The translations under genes and the position numbers were made by a program. From Arthrobacter sp. efr-133-R2A-120 (lineage in GTDB: Bacteria; Actinomycetota; Actinomycetes; Actinomycetales; Micrococcaceae): a DNA stretch of 64,000 bases. A model generated the notes under the pieces. That model was not told the DNA's origin, did not search any database, and saw only the letters and a list, made by a program, of their open reading frames with translations. The stretch spans positions 62,001 through 126,000 of the forward strand of contig NZ_JARVRF010000019.1 in assembly GCF_030209835.1 (NCBI RefSeq). The letters are read 5' to 3'. Positions 46,126 to 55,002 of this stretch are shown here, piece by piece (within the stretch, counting starts at the first letter, position 1; every line of letters starts with the position of its first letter).

Positions 46126-48252
46126 TCAGCTACCGAGACCCGCGAGGGAGTCCTTGGCGGCGGCGGCGACTGCTTCCGCCGTGATGCCGAACTCCTTGAA
46201 GAGGCGCTTGTAGTCGGCCGAGGCGCCGAAGTGCTCAAGGCTGATGGAGCGTCCGGCGTCTCCGACGAATTCCTTCCAGCCCAGTGCCAGGCCGGCCTCG
46301 ACCGAGACGCGGGCCTTCACGGCGGCCGGAAGCACGGACTCGCGGTACGCGGAGTCCTGCTTGTTGAACCACTCGACGCACGGCATGGAGACAACGCGGG
46401 TGGCGATGCCTTCGGCCTGGAGCGCTTCACGGGCGTTCACCGCGAGCTGGACTTCGGAACCGGTGCCGATCAGGATGACCTCGGCCGGGACCGTAGCGCC
46501 GTCCTTCGAAGCCTCCGCCAGGACGTAGCCGCCCTTTGCGACGCCGGCGGTGGAGCCGAAGGTGTCACCCTCGGCAACGCCCTCGCCGCGTGCGTAGGTC
46601 GGGATGTTCTGGCGGGTCAGCACGATGCCTGCCGGGTTCTCGTGGTTCTCCAGCATGGTCTTCCATGCTGCGGCAACCTCGTTGGCGTCGCCGGGACGGA
46701 CGACGTCCAGGCCCGGGATGGCGCGCAGGGTGGACAGCTGTTCCACCGGCTGGTGGGTGGGGCCGTCTTCGCCCAGGCCGATGGAGTCGTGGGTCCACAC
46801 ATACAGCGACGGGACACCCATGAGGGCACCGAGGCGGATCGCGGGACGCTGGTAGTCACTGAAGATCAGGAACGTACCGGAGAACGCCCGGGTGCGGCCG
46901 TGCAGCGAGATGCCGTTCACGATCGACGCGGCGGCGTGCTCGCGGATACCGAAGTGCAGCACCCGGCCGTACGGGTTTCCCTTCCAGGCGCCCGTGGAGC
47001 GCGAGGCCGGAATGAACGACGGCGAACCCTCGATGGTCGTGTTGTTGGACTCGGCGAGGTCGGCGGAGCCGCCCCACAGTTCCGGAAGGACCGGGCCGAT
47101 CGCGTTCAGGACCTTGCCGGAGGCGGCGCGGGTGGAGACTTCCTTGCCTGCTTCGAACACCGGCAGGGCGGCGTCGAGCTCGACCGGAAGCTTCTTGGCC
47201 TCGATGCGCTCAAGCAGCGCAGCGTTCTCGGGGTTGGCGGTCTGCCAGGCCTCGAAGGATGCCTGCCATTCGCTGCGGGCGGATGCGCCGCGCTCAACGA
47301 CGGCGCGGGCGTGTGCCAGGACGTCCTCGTCAACCTGGAAGGAACGCTCGGGGTCGAAGCCCAGGACTTCCTTCAGTGCTGCGACTTCCTCGGCGCCGAG
47401 GGCCGAACCGTGGATCTTGCCGGTGTTCTGCTTCTTGGGGGCAGGGTAGCCGATGATGGTCCGCAGCGAGATGATGGACGGCTTGGTGGTCTCGGCCTTG
47501 GCGGCGAGCAGGGCGCCGTAGAGTTCCTGGACGTCTTCGACGTATTCGCCGGTCTTGGTCCAGTCCACGCGCTGGGTGTGCCAGCCGTAGGCCTCGTAGC
47601 GCTTGAGCACGTCTTCGGTGAAGGCGATGTCGGTGTCGTCTTCGATGGAGATGTGGTTCTCGTCGTAGATCACCACGAGGTTGCCCAGTTCCTGGTGCCC
47701 AGCCAGCGAGGACGCCTCGGATGTGACGCCTTCCTGGAGGTCGCCGTCGGAGGCGATGACCCAGATGGTGTGGTCGAACGGGCTCTCGCCGGCGGGGGCG
47801 TCGGCGTCGAACAGGCCGCGCTGGCGGCGCTGGGAGTAGGCGAAGCCGACCGAGGAGGCCAGGCCCTGGCCGAGCGGGCCGGTGGTGATCTCGACGCCGG
47901 CGGTGTGCTTGTATTCCGGGTGGCCGGGGGTCAGCGAACCCCAGGTGCGGAGGGCCTCGAGGTCCTTCAGCTCCAGGCCGTAGCCGGAAAGGAACAACTG
48001 GATGTACAGGGTCAGGGATGTGTGCCCGGGGGACAGGATGAACCGGTCACGGCCGATCCAGTCAGGGTTCTTCGGGTCGTGGCGCATCAGCTTCTGGAAC
48101 AGCAGGTAAGCGGCCGGTGCAAGGCTCATGGCCGTGCCGGGGTGACCGTTGCCGACCTTCTCGACGGCGTCAGCGGCCAAAACGCGGACGGTGTCCACGG
48201 CGCGCTGGTCCAGGCTGGTCCAAGTCAGTTCTTGCTCTTCCAAATGTGGCAC
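46126..48252 (-). CDS. tkt: transketolase
   Basis: A thiamine-diphosphate enzyme of the non-oxidative pentose phosphate pathway, 708 codons from the GTG at 48252. It shows VEKVGNGHPGTAMSLAP (about 26-42), the cofactor motif SDGDLQEGVTSEASSLAG (about 162-179), DENHISIEDDTDIAF and the C-terminal-half VWTHDSIGLGEDGPTHQP. An ATG at 48312 would add 20 residues that do not resemble the family; AGAGGGG lies about 11 nt before the GTG. It heads the six-gene sugar-phosphate operon. Confidence 0.96.
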   Translation of the reverse strand: MPHLEEQELTWTSLDQRAVDTVRVLAADAVEKVGNGHPGTAMSLAPAAYLLFQKLMRHDPKNPDWIGRDRFILSPGHTSLTLYIQLFLSGYGLELKDLEALRTWGSLTPGHPEYKHTAGVEITTGPLGQGLASSVGFAYSQRRQRGLFDADAPAGESPFDHTIWVIASDGDLQEGVTSEASSLAGHQELGNLVVIYDENHISIEDDTDIAFTEDVLKRYEAYGWHTQRVDWTKTGEYVEDVQELYGALLAAKAETTKPSIISLRTIIGYPAPKKQNTGKIHGSALGAEEVAALKEVLGFDPERSFQVDEDVLAHARAVVERGASARSEWQASFEAWQTANPENAALLERIEAKKLPVELDAALPVFEAGKEVSTRAASGKVLNAIGPVLPELWGGSADLAESNNTTIEGSPSFIPASRSTGAWKGNPYGRVLHFGIREHAAASIVNGISLHGRTRAFSGTFLIFSDYQRPAIRLGALMGVPSLYVWTHDSIGLGEDGPTHQPVEQLSTLRAIPGLDVVRPGDANEVAAAWKTMLENHENPAGIVLTRQNIPTYARGEGVAEGDTFGSTAGVAKGGYVLAEASKDGATVPAEVILIGTGSEVQLAVNAREALQAEGIATRVVSMPCVEWFNKQDSAYRESVLPAAVKARVSVEAGLALGWKEFVGDAGRSISLEHFGASADYKRLFKEFGITAEAVAAAAKDSLAGLGS

Positions 48253-48380
48253 GTAAACCGAGCCCCTCTCTGTGCTGACGGCTGGTGACGGCACATGGCA
48301 AACCTCGGGCACAGGATGGCGCCCGCTGCGAAGTGTCTACCAGCCGTTCACCATTGAAACGTTGATCTATCATCCAGACA

Positions 48381-48431
48381 TGCAGATCTGAGAATACGCT
48401 TTCTCGGAAACCTTGCGTGAGCTGATCTGCA
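48381..48431. repeat. inverted repeat in the tkt-ctaB divergent gap
   Basis: Perfect 8-bp arms TGCAGATC (48381-48388) and GATCTGCA (48424-48431) with a 35-nt interior, about 130-180 nt upstream of tkt. It could be a paired operator site or a leader hairpin. The rest of the gap between tkt and ctaB (48253-48656) holds only the -10 box of ctaB; nothing else was recognised. Confidence 0.35.
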
Positions 48432-48582
48432 GACAGCTTAGCCCGGTTCGCGGGCCCAAATGGTGGGAATCTCAAAAAATGGACGCAAATTCCGTTTTAT
48501 GAATCACCGCGACGTCAAAGTGCCGGTGAACTTTCGGAAACACACGAAAAATCCGGGTGCCGTGGCGTCGGACAGGCCACGG

Positions 48583-48588
48583 TATGAT
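48583..48588 (+). promoter_or_regulatory. -10 box of the ctaB promoter
   Basis: TATGAT, close to consensus, 74 nt upstream of the chosen ctaB start. The -35 is weak (TGGCG region at about 48561). Confidence 0.45.
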
Positions 48589-48656
48589 ATCTGGAGGCCG
48601 AAGCGAGGTGCCGCCGCCGCGAGAAACCCGCCTTGACAACACCAGCAAAGAACAGA

Positions 48657-49619
48657 GTGACTGCCAACGTGAGCACAACAGATACGCCCCTCAATGCTTC
48701 CCCGGCTGTGGGGAAGGGCGGAATGTCCCGAAAGTTCAAGGCGTATCTGGCACTGACCAAACCCCGAGTGATCGAGTTGCTGCTGGTCAGCACCTTGCCC
48801 ACCATGATCTTCGCGCAGCGGGGTTTTCCTTCCATCGGGTTGATCCTGGCCACATTGGTGGGCGGCGCCTTTGCCGCCGGCAGCGCAGGGGTCTTCAACT
48901 GTTACATCGACCGCGACATCGACAAGTTGATGCACCGCACTGAAAAGCGGCCCCTCGTAACGGGCGAAGTCACTCCCCGCGAAGCACTCGTCTTCGCTTG
49001 GATCCTTGGAGCTGCCTCGATTGCCATCCTGTGGTTCGGGGCCAACCCGCTCTCGGCTTGGCTCGGCCTTGGTGCGATTGTTTTCTACGTTGTCATCTAC
49101 ACGATGATCCTCAAGCGCCGCACGGCACAGAACATCGTGTGGGGCGGTGCCGCCGGCTGCTTCCCGGTGCTGATCGCCTGGGCAGCCGTGACAAACACGG
49201 TTGAGTGGCCCGCCATCGTGCTCTTCATGGTGATCTTCCTGTGGACTCCTCCGCACTACTGGCCGCTGTCCATGCGGTACGGCGAGGACTACCGCAACGC
49301 CAACGTCCCCATGCTGGGTGCCATCGCCGGCGCCAAGGTGGTTTCGGTCCAGGTGGTCCTGTACGCGTGGGCCATGGTTGCGTGCTCGCTGCTTTTGGTG
49401 CCGGTGGGCCGCGCGGGTTGGGTGTACACCATCGCCGCCGTCCTCGCGGGCGCCTGGTTCCTGTATGAATCACACGCCCTCTACAACCGTGCACAGGGCG
49501 GCGACGTCTCGAACAAGGGAGCCATGAAGGTCTTCCACGGTTCCATCAGCTACCTGACGCTTCTCTTCATTGCCCTTGCGGTGGACCCGTTCATCGGCTC
49601 CCCGATCATCGGCCGCTGA
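48657..49619 (+). CDS. ctaB: protoheme IX farnesyltransferase (heme O synthase)
   Basis: A membrane prenyltransferase that adds a farnesyl group to heme b, giving heme O for terminal oxidases. About 320 residues with eight to nine TM segments. The prenyl-diphosphate motif reads [20 protein letters not shown], and the second loop [14 protein letters not shown] is present. Starts at 48633 (TTG), 48657 (GTG) and 48669 (GTG) are all possible; none has a strong ribosome site, and the residues before the first TM are variable. It is divergent from tkt. ctaA, the next heme-modifying enzyme, lies just downstream in convergent orientation. Confidence 0.95.
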   Translation: MTANVSTTDTPLNASPAVGKGGMSRKFKAYLALTKPRVIELLLVSTLPTMIFAQRGFPSIGLILATLVGGAFAAGSAGVFNCYIDRDIDKLMHRTEKRPLVTGEVTPREALVFAWILGAASIAILWFGANPLSAWLGLGAIVFYVVIYTMILKRRTAQNIVWGGAAGCFPVLIAWAAVTNTVEWPAIVLFMVIFLWTPPHYWPLSMRYGEDYRNANVPMLGAIAGAKVVSVQVVLYAWAMVACSLLLVPVGRAGWVYTIAAVLAGAWFLYESHALYNRAQGGDVSNKGAMKVFHGSISYLTLLFIALAVDPFIGSPIIGR

Positions 49620-49660
49620 CGGCCCCGTTACGCGCGCCGTCGGCGTCCCCGTCACCGAAG

Positions 49661-49747
49661 GACGCTCGCTCACTTATGACGCCATTTCCCCAAACGCCCG
49701 CTCACCTTTAGGGCCGTTTCCCCAAACGCCCGCTCACCTATAGGGCC
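49661..49747. repeat. 32-bp tandem repeats between ctaB and ctaA
   Basis: Two nearly identical 32-bp units (49681-49712 and 49713-49744), each containing CCCCAAACGCCCGCTCACCT followed by TATAGG or TTTAGG. A third, decayed partial unit precedes them (49661-49680, GACGCTCGCTCACTTATGAC). The core CTCACCTATAGGGCC resembles the arm of the palindrome at 9248-9312. Non-coding. Confidence 0.8.
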
Positions 49748-49753
49748 AAAACA

Positions 49754-49795
49754 GAAGACCCTCTTTCACATCGCATGATGCGAAAGAGGGTCTTC
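49754..49795. terminator. bidirectional terminator between ctaB and ctaA
   Basis: Perfect 14-bp stem GAAGACCCTCTTTC / GAAAGAGGGTCTTC with a 14-nt loop, followed by CCCTTT. It serves the two convergent genes. Confidence 0.85.
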
Positions 49796-49850
49796 CCTTT
49801 GGCTAAGGCGGAGGCGGGCAACCGCCCGGGGGCTAGAGCTTAGGTCTGAA

Positions 49851-50795
49851 CTAGACTTTCGGGCTGAACCGGGCCACATCCGCGGCGTTCGTTGCGGCAC
49901 TCATGAGCAGGGCGGCACCCAACATGTGTGCGCCTACCAGGAAGGCAGGGATGCCGTTGTAGTACTGGGTAAAGCCAATGACCGCCTGCAGGACCGTCAC
50001 GGCGAGCAGCAGCAGGGCAGCTGTGCGGAACAGGCCGGTGATTCCCTTACGCAGGACGAAGTAGACGGCGAAGACGGCTCCCGCCGTGATGAGGTATGCG
50101 GGCACTGCGTGGATGTGCGAAAAGAGGTCCCAGTCGAGATCGTTGCGCGGCGCGTTAGCGTCGCCGGCGTGGGGTCCGGCGCCAGTCACCACGACGCCCA
50201 GGCACACAGCGACTACCGAGAAGAACGCGACGGCGGTCATCACGGGGCTCATGGCGCCCGGAATCGCTGCCAGTGTCCGCTTCATGAAGCGGCCGGTCCG
50301 GCCATAGGCGCGGTTGACCAGGAGCGTGGAGAAGACAACCAGGGCCATCGAAACCAGGAAGTGCAGGCCGACAACCCACGGGTTCAGATTGGACAGCACG
50401 GTAATGCCGCCGATGATGGCCTGTGCCGGAATGCTCGCGAGCAGGCCCACAGCCAGGAGGAAAAGGTCGCGACGTTCTTTGCGGAGGTTCCACAAATACA
50501 CCAGCATCAGGACGGCGACGGCTGCCAATGCGAACGTCAACATGCGGTTGCCGAATTCGATGAAGCCGTGGATGCCCATCTCTGGCGTGTTCACAAGCGA
50601 ACCGCTGGTGCAGCGCGGCCACGTGGGGCAGCCGAGGCCTGAGGATGTCAGCCGGACCGCGCCGCCGGTGACCACCAGGACCACCTGGCCGATCAGTGAC
50701 AACATCGCCAGCCTGCGGATGGTGCTGTTGACCTCCGTGGGAAGCTTGGCGGTCAACTGCTGGATGGACTTCGGGAGGCGGGAAGCCGTGCTCAC
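49851..50795 (-). CDS. ctaA: heme A synthase (COX15/CtaA family)
   Basis: A 314-residue membrane protein with eight hydrophobic segments that oxidises heme O to heme A for cytochrome aa3. Conserved His-containing blocks include GLGCPTWPRCTSG (with the Cys pair of Gram-positive CtaA), IHGFIEFGNRML, WVVGLHFLVSMALV, SHIHAVPAYL and FLVGAHMLGAALL. It is convergent with ctaB across the shared terminator and lies 59 nt downstream of the ABC-2 permease gene. Confidence 0.94.
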   Translation of the reverse strand: MSTASRLPKSIQQLTAKLPTEVNSTIRRLAMLSLIGQVVLVVTGGAVRLTSSGLGCPTWPRCTSGSLVNTPEMGIHGFIEFGNRMLTFALAAVAVLMLVYLWNLRKERRDLFLLAVGLLASIPAQAIIGGITVLSNLNPWVVGLHFLVSMALVVFSTLLVNRAYGRTGRFMKRTLAAIPGAMSPVMTAVAFFSVVAVCLGVVVTGAGPHAGDANAPRNDLDWDLFSHIHAVPAYLITAGAVFAVYFVLRKGITGLFRTAALLLLAVTVLQAVIGFTQYYNGIPAFLVGAHMLGAALLMSAATNAADVARFSPKV

Positions 50796-50854
50796 AGTTT
50801 TCTCAATTCTCGGTACTCAATTCACGCTGACGGTTCGGTTCCACAAGGGGACGC

Positions 50855-51631
50855 TCAGTTCCATTTGAACCAGCGGACGGCGGCCGCGCCAGGGACGATG
50901 GTCCACAGCAGCAGCACAAGAACGTAGGGCAGGGAGACGTTGCCGTGGAGGAAAGCGTCCCTGAGAGACTGCCCCAGTGCTCCCGAGGGCAGGAAGTGCA
51001 CGACGTTCTGCGCCAGTTCGGGCAAACGCTCGGCAGGGACCACGATTCCGCCGAGGGCGCCCAGCAAGATCCAGAGCAGGTTGGTGATGGCGAGGGTTGC
51101 CTCCGGCCGCACGGTACCGGCAACCAGGAGCCCGAGCGCAGTGAAGGCTGCAGCGCCGAGAACCAGAAGGCCCAGGCCCGGAAGCCAGCCTTCGGGACGC
51201 GGATGCCAGCCCAGCAGCGCGGCCACGGCGCCTATCACCAGGACCTGGAGGACCAGGACGGCCAAGACGGCGATGATCTTGCCTGCAATGAGGCCGGTCC
51301 GGCCCAGGGGAGTGGTCGAGAGGAAGCGGAGCACACCGTAGCGGCGGTCGAAGCCGGTGGCGATGCCTTGGCCGGTGAACGCCGTGGACATGGCGCACAG
51401 AGCGAGGACGCCCGGGGTCGCGATGTCCACCCGGTTGGCACCCAAGCCATCGAGCAGGGGTGTGACGGTGAGTCCCACCAAGGCCAGCAACGGCATGATC
51501 ACTGCGAGGATCAGCTGCTCGCCGTTCCGGATCATAGTCAACGTTTCGTAGCGGCCCTGCAGCAGGATCCTGCGCATCAAGGGCGCCGGTCCGGCGTGGG
51601 GTGTGCTGCGCACGGGGATGGCACTGGTCAT
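50855..51631 (-). CDS. ABC-2 type transporter permease
   Basis: A 258-residue six-TM permease of the ABC-2 family (DrrB-like). It shows LLQGRYETLTMIRNGEQL at the N-terminus, GQGIATGFDRRYGVLRFLSTTPLGRTGLIAGK (the family's cytosolic helix) split by Gly residues, and LPELAQNVVHFLPSGALGQSLRD. The ATG at 51631 overlaps the stop of the ATPase gene (ATGA); the longer open frame lies within that gene. In M. tuberculosis an ABC pair also sits divergently from sufR, so the arrangement is conserved. Substrate unknown. Confidence 0.9.
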   Translation of the reverse strand: MTSAIPVRSTPHAGPAPLMRRILLQGRYETLTMIRNGEQLILAVIMPLLALVGLTVTPLLDGLGANRVDIATPGVLALCAMSTAFTGQGIATGFDRRYGVLRFLSTTPLGRTGLIAGKIIAVLAVLVLQVLVIGAVAALLGWHPRPEGWLPGLGLLVLGAAAFTALGLLVAGTVRPEATLAITNLLWILLGALGGIVVPAERLPELAQNVVHFLPSGALGQSLRDAFLHGNVSLPYVLVLLLWTIVPGAAAVRWFKWN

Positions 51632-52593
51632 CGGATGTCCCTTCCGGAGATGTCCAGGAAGACGTCTTCCAAGCTGCGAGCCTCCAAGCGGAGGGACGCC
51701 GGCATGATGCCCTTCTCGGCCCACCATGCCGTCAGCTTCGCCAGATGTTGCGGCGTCAGCGTGCCTGCGATCGCGTAGCTGCCCGCGCGGCTTTCGGTGA
51801 TGGTCAGTTCATCTCCGATGGCTGCCGCAATGTCGAGTCCGGCCGGGGCGTCGAAAAACAGGGTGCGTTCGGTTACCCCGTCCATGGCCTCATGGCCGTG
51901 GCTCAACAAGTCGGCGACGGTGCCCTCCGCTACGTTGCGGCCGGCGTCGATGATGTACACATAGTCCGCAAGCCGTTGGGCGTCGTCCATGAGGTGCGTG
52001 GTGAGGATGATGCCCATGCCTGCATCCCGCAGTTCGGCGATGAGTTCAAAGACGATTTGGCGGGACTGGGGATCGAGCCCTGCGCTGGGCTCGTCCAGGA
52101 ACAGGACTTCGGGATTGCCGATCAGGGCAGCCGCGAGCGAGAGCCGCTGCTTTTGGCCTCCGGACAAACGGCGGACGCCGGTGCGGCTGAAGGTGTCGAT
52201 GCCCAAGCGCTCGACGAGTCCGTCCAGGGGAAGGGGGTTCTGGTACATGCCTGCGATGTGCCGAAGCAATGGGATGGGACGGGCCGACGGCGGGAGGCCG
52301 CCGTCCTGCAGCATCACGCCGACGCGCGAACGAAGGTTCGCGCCGGCGGCGTCAGGGTCTTCGCCGAGGAGCCCGATGCGGCCGCCGGTACGCTTTTGAA
52401 GGCCTTGCGCGCATTCGAGCGTCGTTGTCTTGCCCGCGCCGTTGGCGCCCAGCAAAGCCGTGATCTGGCCGTGTTCTGCGAACATTGACAGGTCGCTGAC
52501 TACCCGGAGCATCTTGCCGTCAAGGGAAGCCAGCGGGCCAACGTCCTTGATGAGTCCATCGATGGTGAGGACAGGGGATTCGGGGGATCGCAC
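51628..52593 (-). CDS. ABC transporter ATP-binding protein
   Basis: A 321-residue DrrA-like ATPase. Walker A is LLGANGAGKTTT (about 46-57), the signature RLSGGQKQRLSLAAAL, Walker B VLFLDEPSAGLD and H-loop ILTTHLMDDAQ. The C-terminal ~90 residues are the regulatory extension common in drug-efflux ATPases. The GTG at 52593 is preferred to the TTG at 52596 because a TAGAAT -10 ends exactly 6 nt before it. It forms an operon with the permease and is divergent from sufR. Confidence 0.92.
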   Translation of the reverse strand: MRSPESPVLTIDGLIKDVGPLASLDGKMLRVVSDLSMFAEHGQITALLGANGAGKTTTLECAQGLQKRTGGRIGLLGEDPDAAGANLRSRVGVMLQDGGLPPSARPIPLLRHIAGMYQNPLPLDGLVERLGIDTFSRTGVRRLSGGQKQRLSLAAALIGNPEVLFLDEPSAGLDPQSRQIVFELIAELRDAGMGIILTTHLMDDAQRLADYVYIIDAGRNVAEGTVADLLSHGHEAMDGVTERTLFFDAPAGLDIAAAIGDELTITESRAGSYAIAGTLTPQHLAKLTAWWAEKGIMPASLRLEARSLEDVFLDISGRDIR

Positions 52594-52599
52594 CAAAGT

Positions 52600-52655
52600 A
52601 TTCTACGTGAAGTAGTAGGGGTGCGGCGGGCAAGGTGCCGCAGGCCAGCCTTGCC
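52600..52655. promoter_or_regulatory. divergent control region between the ABC operon and sufR
   Basis: TAGAAT on the minus strand (52605-52600) is the leaderless -10 of the ABC ATPase gene. An inverted repeat GGCAAGG (52629-52635) / CCTTGCC (52649-52655) lies between it and a plus-strand TTGCCT...TAAATT pair (52652-52657 and 52673-52678, 15-nt spacing) that could drive sufR. The repeat is a possible operator. Confidence 0.4.
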
Positions 52656-52703
52656 TTACTGGATGCACGGACTAAATTACGACATGATTGTGTTGTGTAT
52701 TCC

Positions 52704-53513
52704 ATGAGGAGTTCTGTTTCCGTGCCCGCAGGGCACAGCGCGGTCATGTCTGTGGCCGATGGGACCGCCGTCGGCGTGGCTGACGCGGAAGACCGTACCC
52801 GGGACCGCGTTCTCAATGCGGTGTTGGAGCACGGTCCCGTCAGCGCAGCTGAACTCGGCGACATGCTGGGTTTCACGCCCGCAGCTGTCCGCCGGCATCT
52901 GGATCACCTCCAGCGTGCCGGGGTCATAGAGGTAAAGCGCGTCGCGAAGGCAGGAGCCGGCGCGGGCCGGCCGGCCCGTCGCTATGTCCTCAGCTCACGG
53001 GGGCAGTCGAAGCTCGGGGATGACTACTTGAACATTGCCAGTTCCGCCTTGCGGCGCCTGAGGGACCTCGCAGGCGAGGAAGCTGTCAGGGACTATGCGG
53101 TAGAGCGCTTCGCCGAGATGGAACAGCGCTATGCACCCGAAATCGACCGGGCAGGGTCCGACATAACGGCCCGCGCTGTGGCGCTGTCGAAGGCGCTTAG
53201 CAGGGACGGATATGTTGCATCGGCTGCATCGATTGAGACCAAGGCGCCCCTGCCCGCTTCCCTCTCAAGTGTCCAGCTGTGCCAGGGCCATTGCCCCATC
53301 CAGCAGCTCGCCGCGGAATTTCCCGTTTTTTGCGACACCGAGACCGAACTGTTTTCCCGTTTGGTCGGCGTCGATGTCCGCAGGCTCTCTACCCTCGCGC
53401 AGGGCGGACATGTCTGCACCACCCACATTCCTACCGGCAGGCCAGCCGCCAAGGAGGCCCTCGGGTTTCCAAAGCTGCGGGCCACGCCCCATGTCGAATC
53501 AAACAATCAGTAA
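52704..53513 (+). CDS. sufR: SufR-like Fe-S cluster repressor
   Basis: A winged-helix regulator at the head of the suf operon, about 269 residues from the ATG at 52704; the GTG at 52722, 10 nt after GAGGAG, is an equally good start. The DNA-binding helix-turn-helix reads [26 protein letters not shown]. The C-terminal half carries the cysteines expected to hold an Fe-S cluster ([22 protein letters not shown]). In mycobacteria SufR represses suf when cluster supply is adequate. The gene ends 11 nt before sufB. Confidence 0.92.
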   Translation: MRSSVSVPAGHSAVMSVADGTAVGVADAEDRTRDRVLNAVLEHGPVSAAELGDMLGFTPAAVRRHLDHLQRAGVIEVKRVAKAGAGAGRPARRYVLSSRGQSKLGDDYLNIASSALRRLRDLAGEEAVRDYAVERFAEMEQRYAPEIDRAGSDITARAVALSKALSRDGYVASAASIETKAPLPASLSSVQLCQGHCPIQQLAAEFPVFCDTETELFSRLVGVDVRRLSTLAQGGHVCTTHIPTGRPAAKEALGFPKLRATPHVESNNQ

Positions 53514-53524
53514 GAAAGGCCGTG

Positions 53525-55000
53525 ATGACGGGTCAATTAGCTGAAGGAACAGCAGAGAAAGCGCTAGCTGACGGTGCTGTGATCTCGGAGATTCTGGAGA
53601 AGAATCCCGAGCTGCACGGTATTGGCAACTACGAGTACGGATGGGCTGACAAGAACGACGTCGGCGCAAACGCACGCCGTGGTCTCAACGAAGAGGTAGT
53701 CCGCGACATTTCGGCGAAGAAGAACGAGCCGGAATGGATGCTGGACCTGCGCCTCAAGGGCTTGAAGTACTTCGACCGCAAGCCCATGCCCACCTGGGGT
53801 GCAGACCTCTCCGGCATCGACTTCGACAACATCAAGTATTTCGTGCGCTCCACCGAGAAGCAGGCTGCCACGTGGGAAGACCTCCCCGAGGACATCCGCA
53901 ACACCTACGAGAAGCTGGGCATCCCGGAAGCCGAGCGCAGCCGCCTCGTGTCCGGCGTGGCCGCGCAGTATGAGTCCGAGGTCGTGTACCACCAGATCCG
54001 CGAGGACCTGGAAAAGCAGGGCGTGATCTTCCTGGACACCGACACCGCGCTTCGCGAGCACCCGGAGATCTTCCAGGAGTACTTCGGCACCATCATTCCG
54101 GTGGGCGACAACAAGTTCGCGTCGTTGAACACGGCCGTTTGGTCCGGCGGTTCCTTCGTGTATGTCCCCAAGGGCGTCCACGTGGACATCCCGCTGCAGG
54201 CCTACTTCCGCATCAACACCGAGAACATGGGCCAGTTCGAGCGCACGCTGATCATCGCGGATGAGGACTCCTACGTCCACTACATCGAAGGCTGCACCGC
54301 TCCGATCTACACTTCGGACTCGCTGCACTCCGCCGTGGTGGAAATCATCGTGAAGAAGGGCGCCCGCGTCCGTTACACGACCATCCAGAACTGGTCGACC
54401 AACGTGTACAACCTGGTCACCAAGCGTGCCATCTGCGAAGAAGGCGCCACCATGGAATGGATTGATGGCAACATCGGCTCCAAGGTGACCATGAAGTATC
54501 CGGCCGTCTACCTGGTCGGCGAGCACGCCAAGGGTGAGACCCTGTCGATCGCGTTCGCCGGCGAAGGCCAGCACCAGGACACCGGCTCGAAGATGGTCCA
54601 CATCGCGCCGAACACCAAGAGCTCAATCATCTCCAAGTCCGTGGCCCGCGGCGGCGGCCGTGCAGCGTACCGAGGCCTGGTCCAGGTCCGCGAAGGCGCC
54701 AAGCACTCCGCCAACACCGTGCGTTGCGACGCTTTGTTGGTAGACACCATTTCCCGTTCCGACACCTATCCCTACATCGACATCCGCGAGGATGACGTGG
54801 TGATGGGTCACGAGGCCACCGTTTCCCGAGTCAGCGAGGAGCAGCTCTTCTATCTGATGTCCCGCGGTATGCCCGAGGACGAGGCCATGGCCATGATCGT
54901 GCGCGGCTTCATTGAGCCGATTGCCCGTGAGTTGCCTATGGAATACGCCCTTGAACTCAACCGCCTGATTGAACTGCAGATGGAAGGATCCGTCGGTTAG
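53525..55000 (+). CDS. sufB: Fe-S cluster assembly scaffold SufB
   Basis: A 491-residue scaffold subunit of the SufBC2D complex. Typical blocks are [52 protein letters not shown] (split at Val/Asp), [21 protein letters not shown] and [21 protein letters not shown] 53525 is the start; a GTG lies one codon earlier. No intein is present, unlike M. tuberculosis SufB. Preceded by GAAAGG. The frame is open upstream in sufR but that part is not SufB-like. Confidence 0.97.
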   Translation: MTGQLAEGTAEKALADGAVISEILEKNPELHGIGNYEYGWADKNDVGANARRGLNEEVVRDISAKKNEPEWMLDLRLKGLKYFDRKPMPTWGADLSGIDFDNIKYFVRSTEKQAATWEDLPEDIRNTYEKLGIPEAERSRLVSGVAAQYESEVVYHQIREDLEKQGVIFLDTDTALREHPEIFQEYFGTIIPVGDNKFASLNTAVWSGGSFVYVPKGVHVDIPLQAYFRINTENMGQFERTLIIADEDSYVHYIEGCTAPIYTSDSLHSAVVEIIVKKGARVRYTTIQNWSTNVYNLVTKRAICEEGATMEWIDGNIGSKVTMKYPAVYLVGEHAKGETLSIAFAGEGQHQDTGSKMVHIAPNTKSSIISKSVARGGGRAAYRGLVQVREGAKHSANTVRCDALLVDTISRSDTYPYIDIREDDVVMGHEATVSRVSEEQLFYLMSRGMPEDEAMAMIVRGFIEPIARELPMEYALELNRLIELQMEGSVG

Positions 55001-55002
55001 CA

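Noticed and set aside
45151..48288. A 1045-codon open frame on the plus strand
   Set aside because: It lies fully antisense to tal and tkt, which have clear catalytic motifs. Long antisense frames are common in high-GC coding DNA.
53279..53524. An 82-codon N-terminal extension of SufB
   Set aside because: It lies in another frame of sufR and does not resemble SufB; ATG 53525 with GAAAGG is the proper start.
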